The notes beneath the pieces are model-generated. The model had not been told where the DNA came from. It saw only the letters and a program-made list of their open reading frames with translations, and ran no database searches. The position numbers and the translations under genes are program-made. A stretch of DNA of 13,160 nucleotides from positions 1-13,160 of the forward strand of contig CAKUDW010000031.1 of the NCBI GenBank assembly GCA_934645275.1, given 5' to 3'. Shown piece after piece: positions 13,003-13,160 of this stretch (positions within the stretch are counted from its first letter, which is position 1; each line of letters opens with the position of its first letter). Source of the stretch: an uncultured Clostridia bacterium (GTDB taxonomy: Bacteria > Bacillota_A > Clostridia > Christensenellales > Aristaeellaceae).

Positions 13003-13160
13003 ATGGAACTTGGTCTGGCCTTTGTCGCGTTTGCCGCAGGTATGCTGGCAAGCCGCATATTCGGCATTACGATGATCGCGCCGCTGGCGCTGGGGCTCGC
13101 TGCCTTTGCGGGCGTAGCGCTGTATCGCGGTTTCAAGCTGCGGAATATACTGGGTATGGC
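13003..13160 (+). CDS. Membrane protein, N-terminal part only; possibly NhaC-type transporter
   Basis: Fifty-two codons are open to the window end. Two hydrophobic helices are visible (about residues 3-19 and 21-40), separated by 'ASRIFGI', followed by 'LYRGFKLRNILGMA'. Helix, then an Arg-Gly turn, then an amphipathic segment resembles the N-terminus of NhaC-family Na+/H+ antiporter-like proteins, but the fragment is too short to be sure and other permeases fit. It has its own promoter at 12770-12798, a leader of about 200 nt and a strong ribosome site. GC content and codon use return to those of the core genes. Confidence 0.6.
   Translation, partial: MELGLAFVAFAAGMLASRIFGITMIAPLALGLAAFAGVALYRGFKLRNILGM

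Overview
The window looks like chromosomal DNA of a GC-rich, anaerobic, spore-forming Clostridia-type Bacillota. Three things point that way: the gene order yqfC-yqfD-phoH-yqfF(pgpH)-ybeY-cdd-era-recO, which is the Bacillota conserved cluster; two sporulation families, YqfC and YqfD; and a reverse rubrerythrin, typical of oxygen-sensitive clostridia. A finer taxonomic assignment cannot be made from the sequence alone.

Layout. Positions 1-418 (minus) hold the 5' part of a secreted CAP/SCP-domain protein. It diverges from tlyA (633-1457, plus). dusB (2431-1451, minus) converges on tlyA with a 7-bp tail overlap and diverges from the large operon starting at yqfC. From 2754 to 10270 the plus strand carries yqfC, yqfD, phoH, pgpH/yqfF, ybeY, cdd, era and recO, mostly overlapping or closely spaced. 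This groups spore development, RNA maturation (YbeY, Era, PhoH), c-di-AMP turnover (PgpH), pyrimidine salvage (Cdd) and recombinational repair (RecO). The dgkA gene usually found between ybeY and cdd in Bacillus is absent. The cdd-era gap holds a tandem array of about 72-bp units with hairpins. One more diverged copy of this unit lies in the dusB leader.

After recO comes a monocistronic reverse rubrerythrin (10418-10963), then a visibly AT-richer accessory stretch (about 11277-12400). There an XRE-type regulator and a divergent membrane-peptide/membrane-protein pair share an overlapping back-to-back promoter with a perfect dyad. Past it, about 65 bp resembling the 3' end of a rubrerythrin gene lie stranded as a relic. 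The window ends with a good promoter, a structured leader of about 200 nt and the first 52 codons of a membrane protein, possibly an NhaC-type transporter.

Promoters with near-consensus -35/-10 boxes and 17-18 bp spacers are visible for almost every transcription unit. The most unusual parts are the repeat family (2452-2523, 8323-8590), the accessory island with its divergent promoter, and the rubrerythrin relic beyond it.
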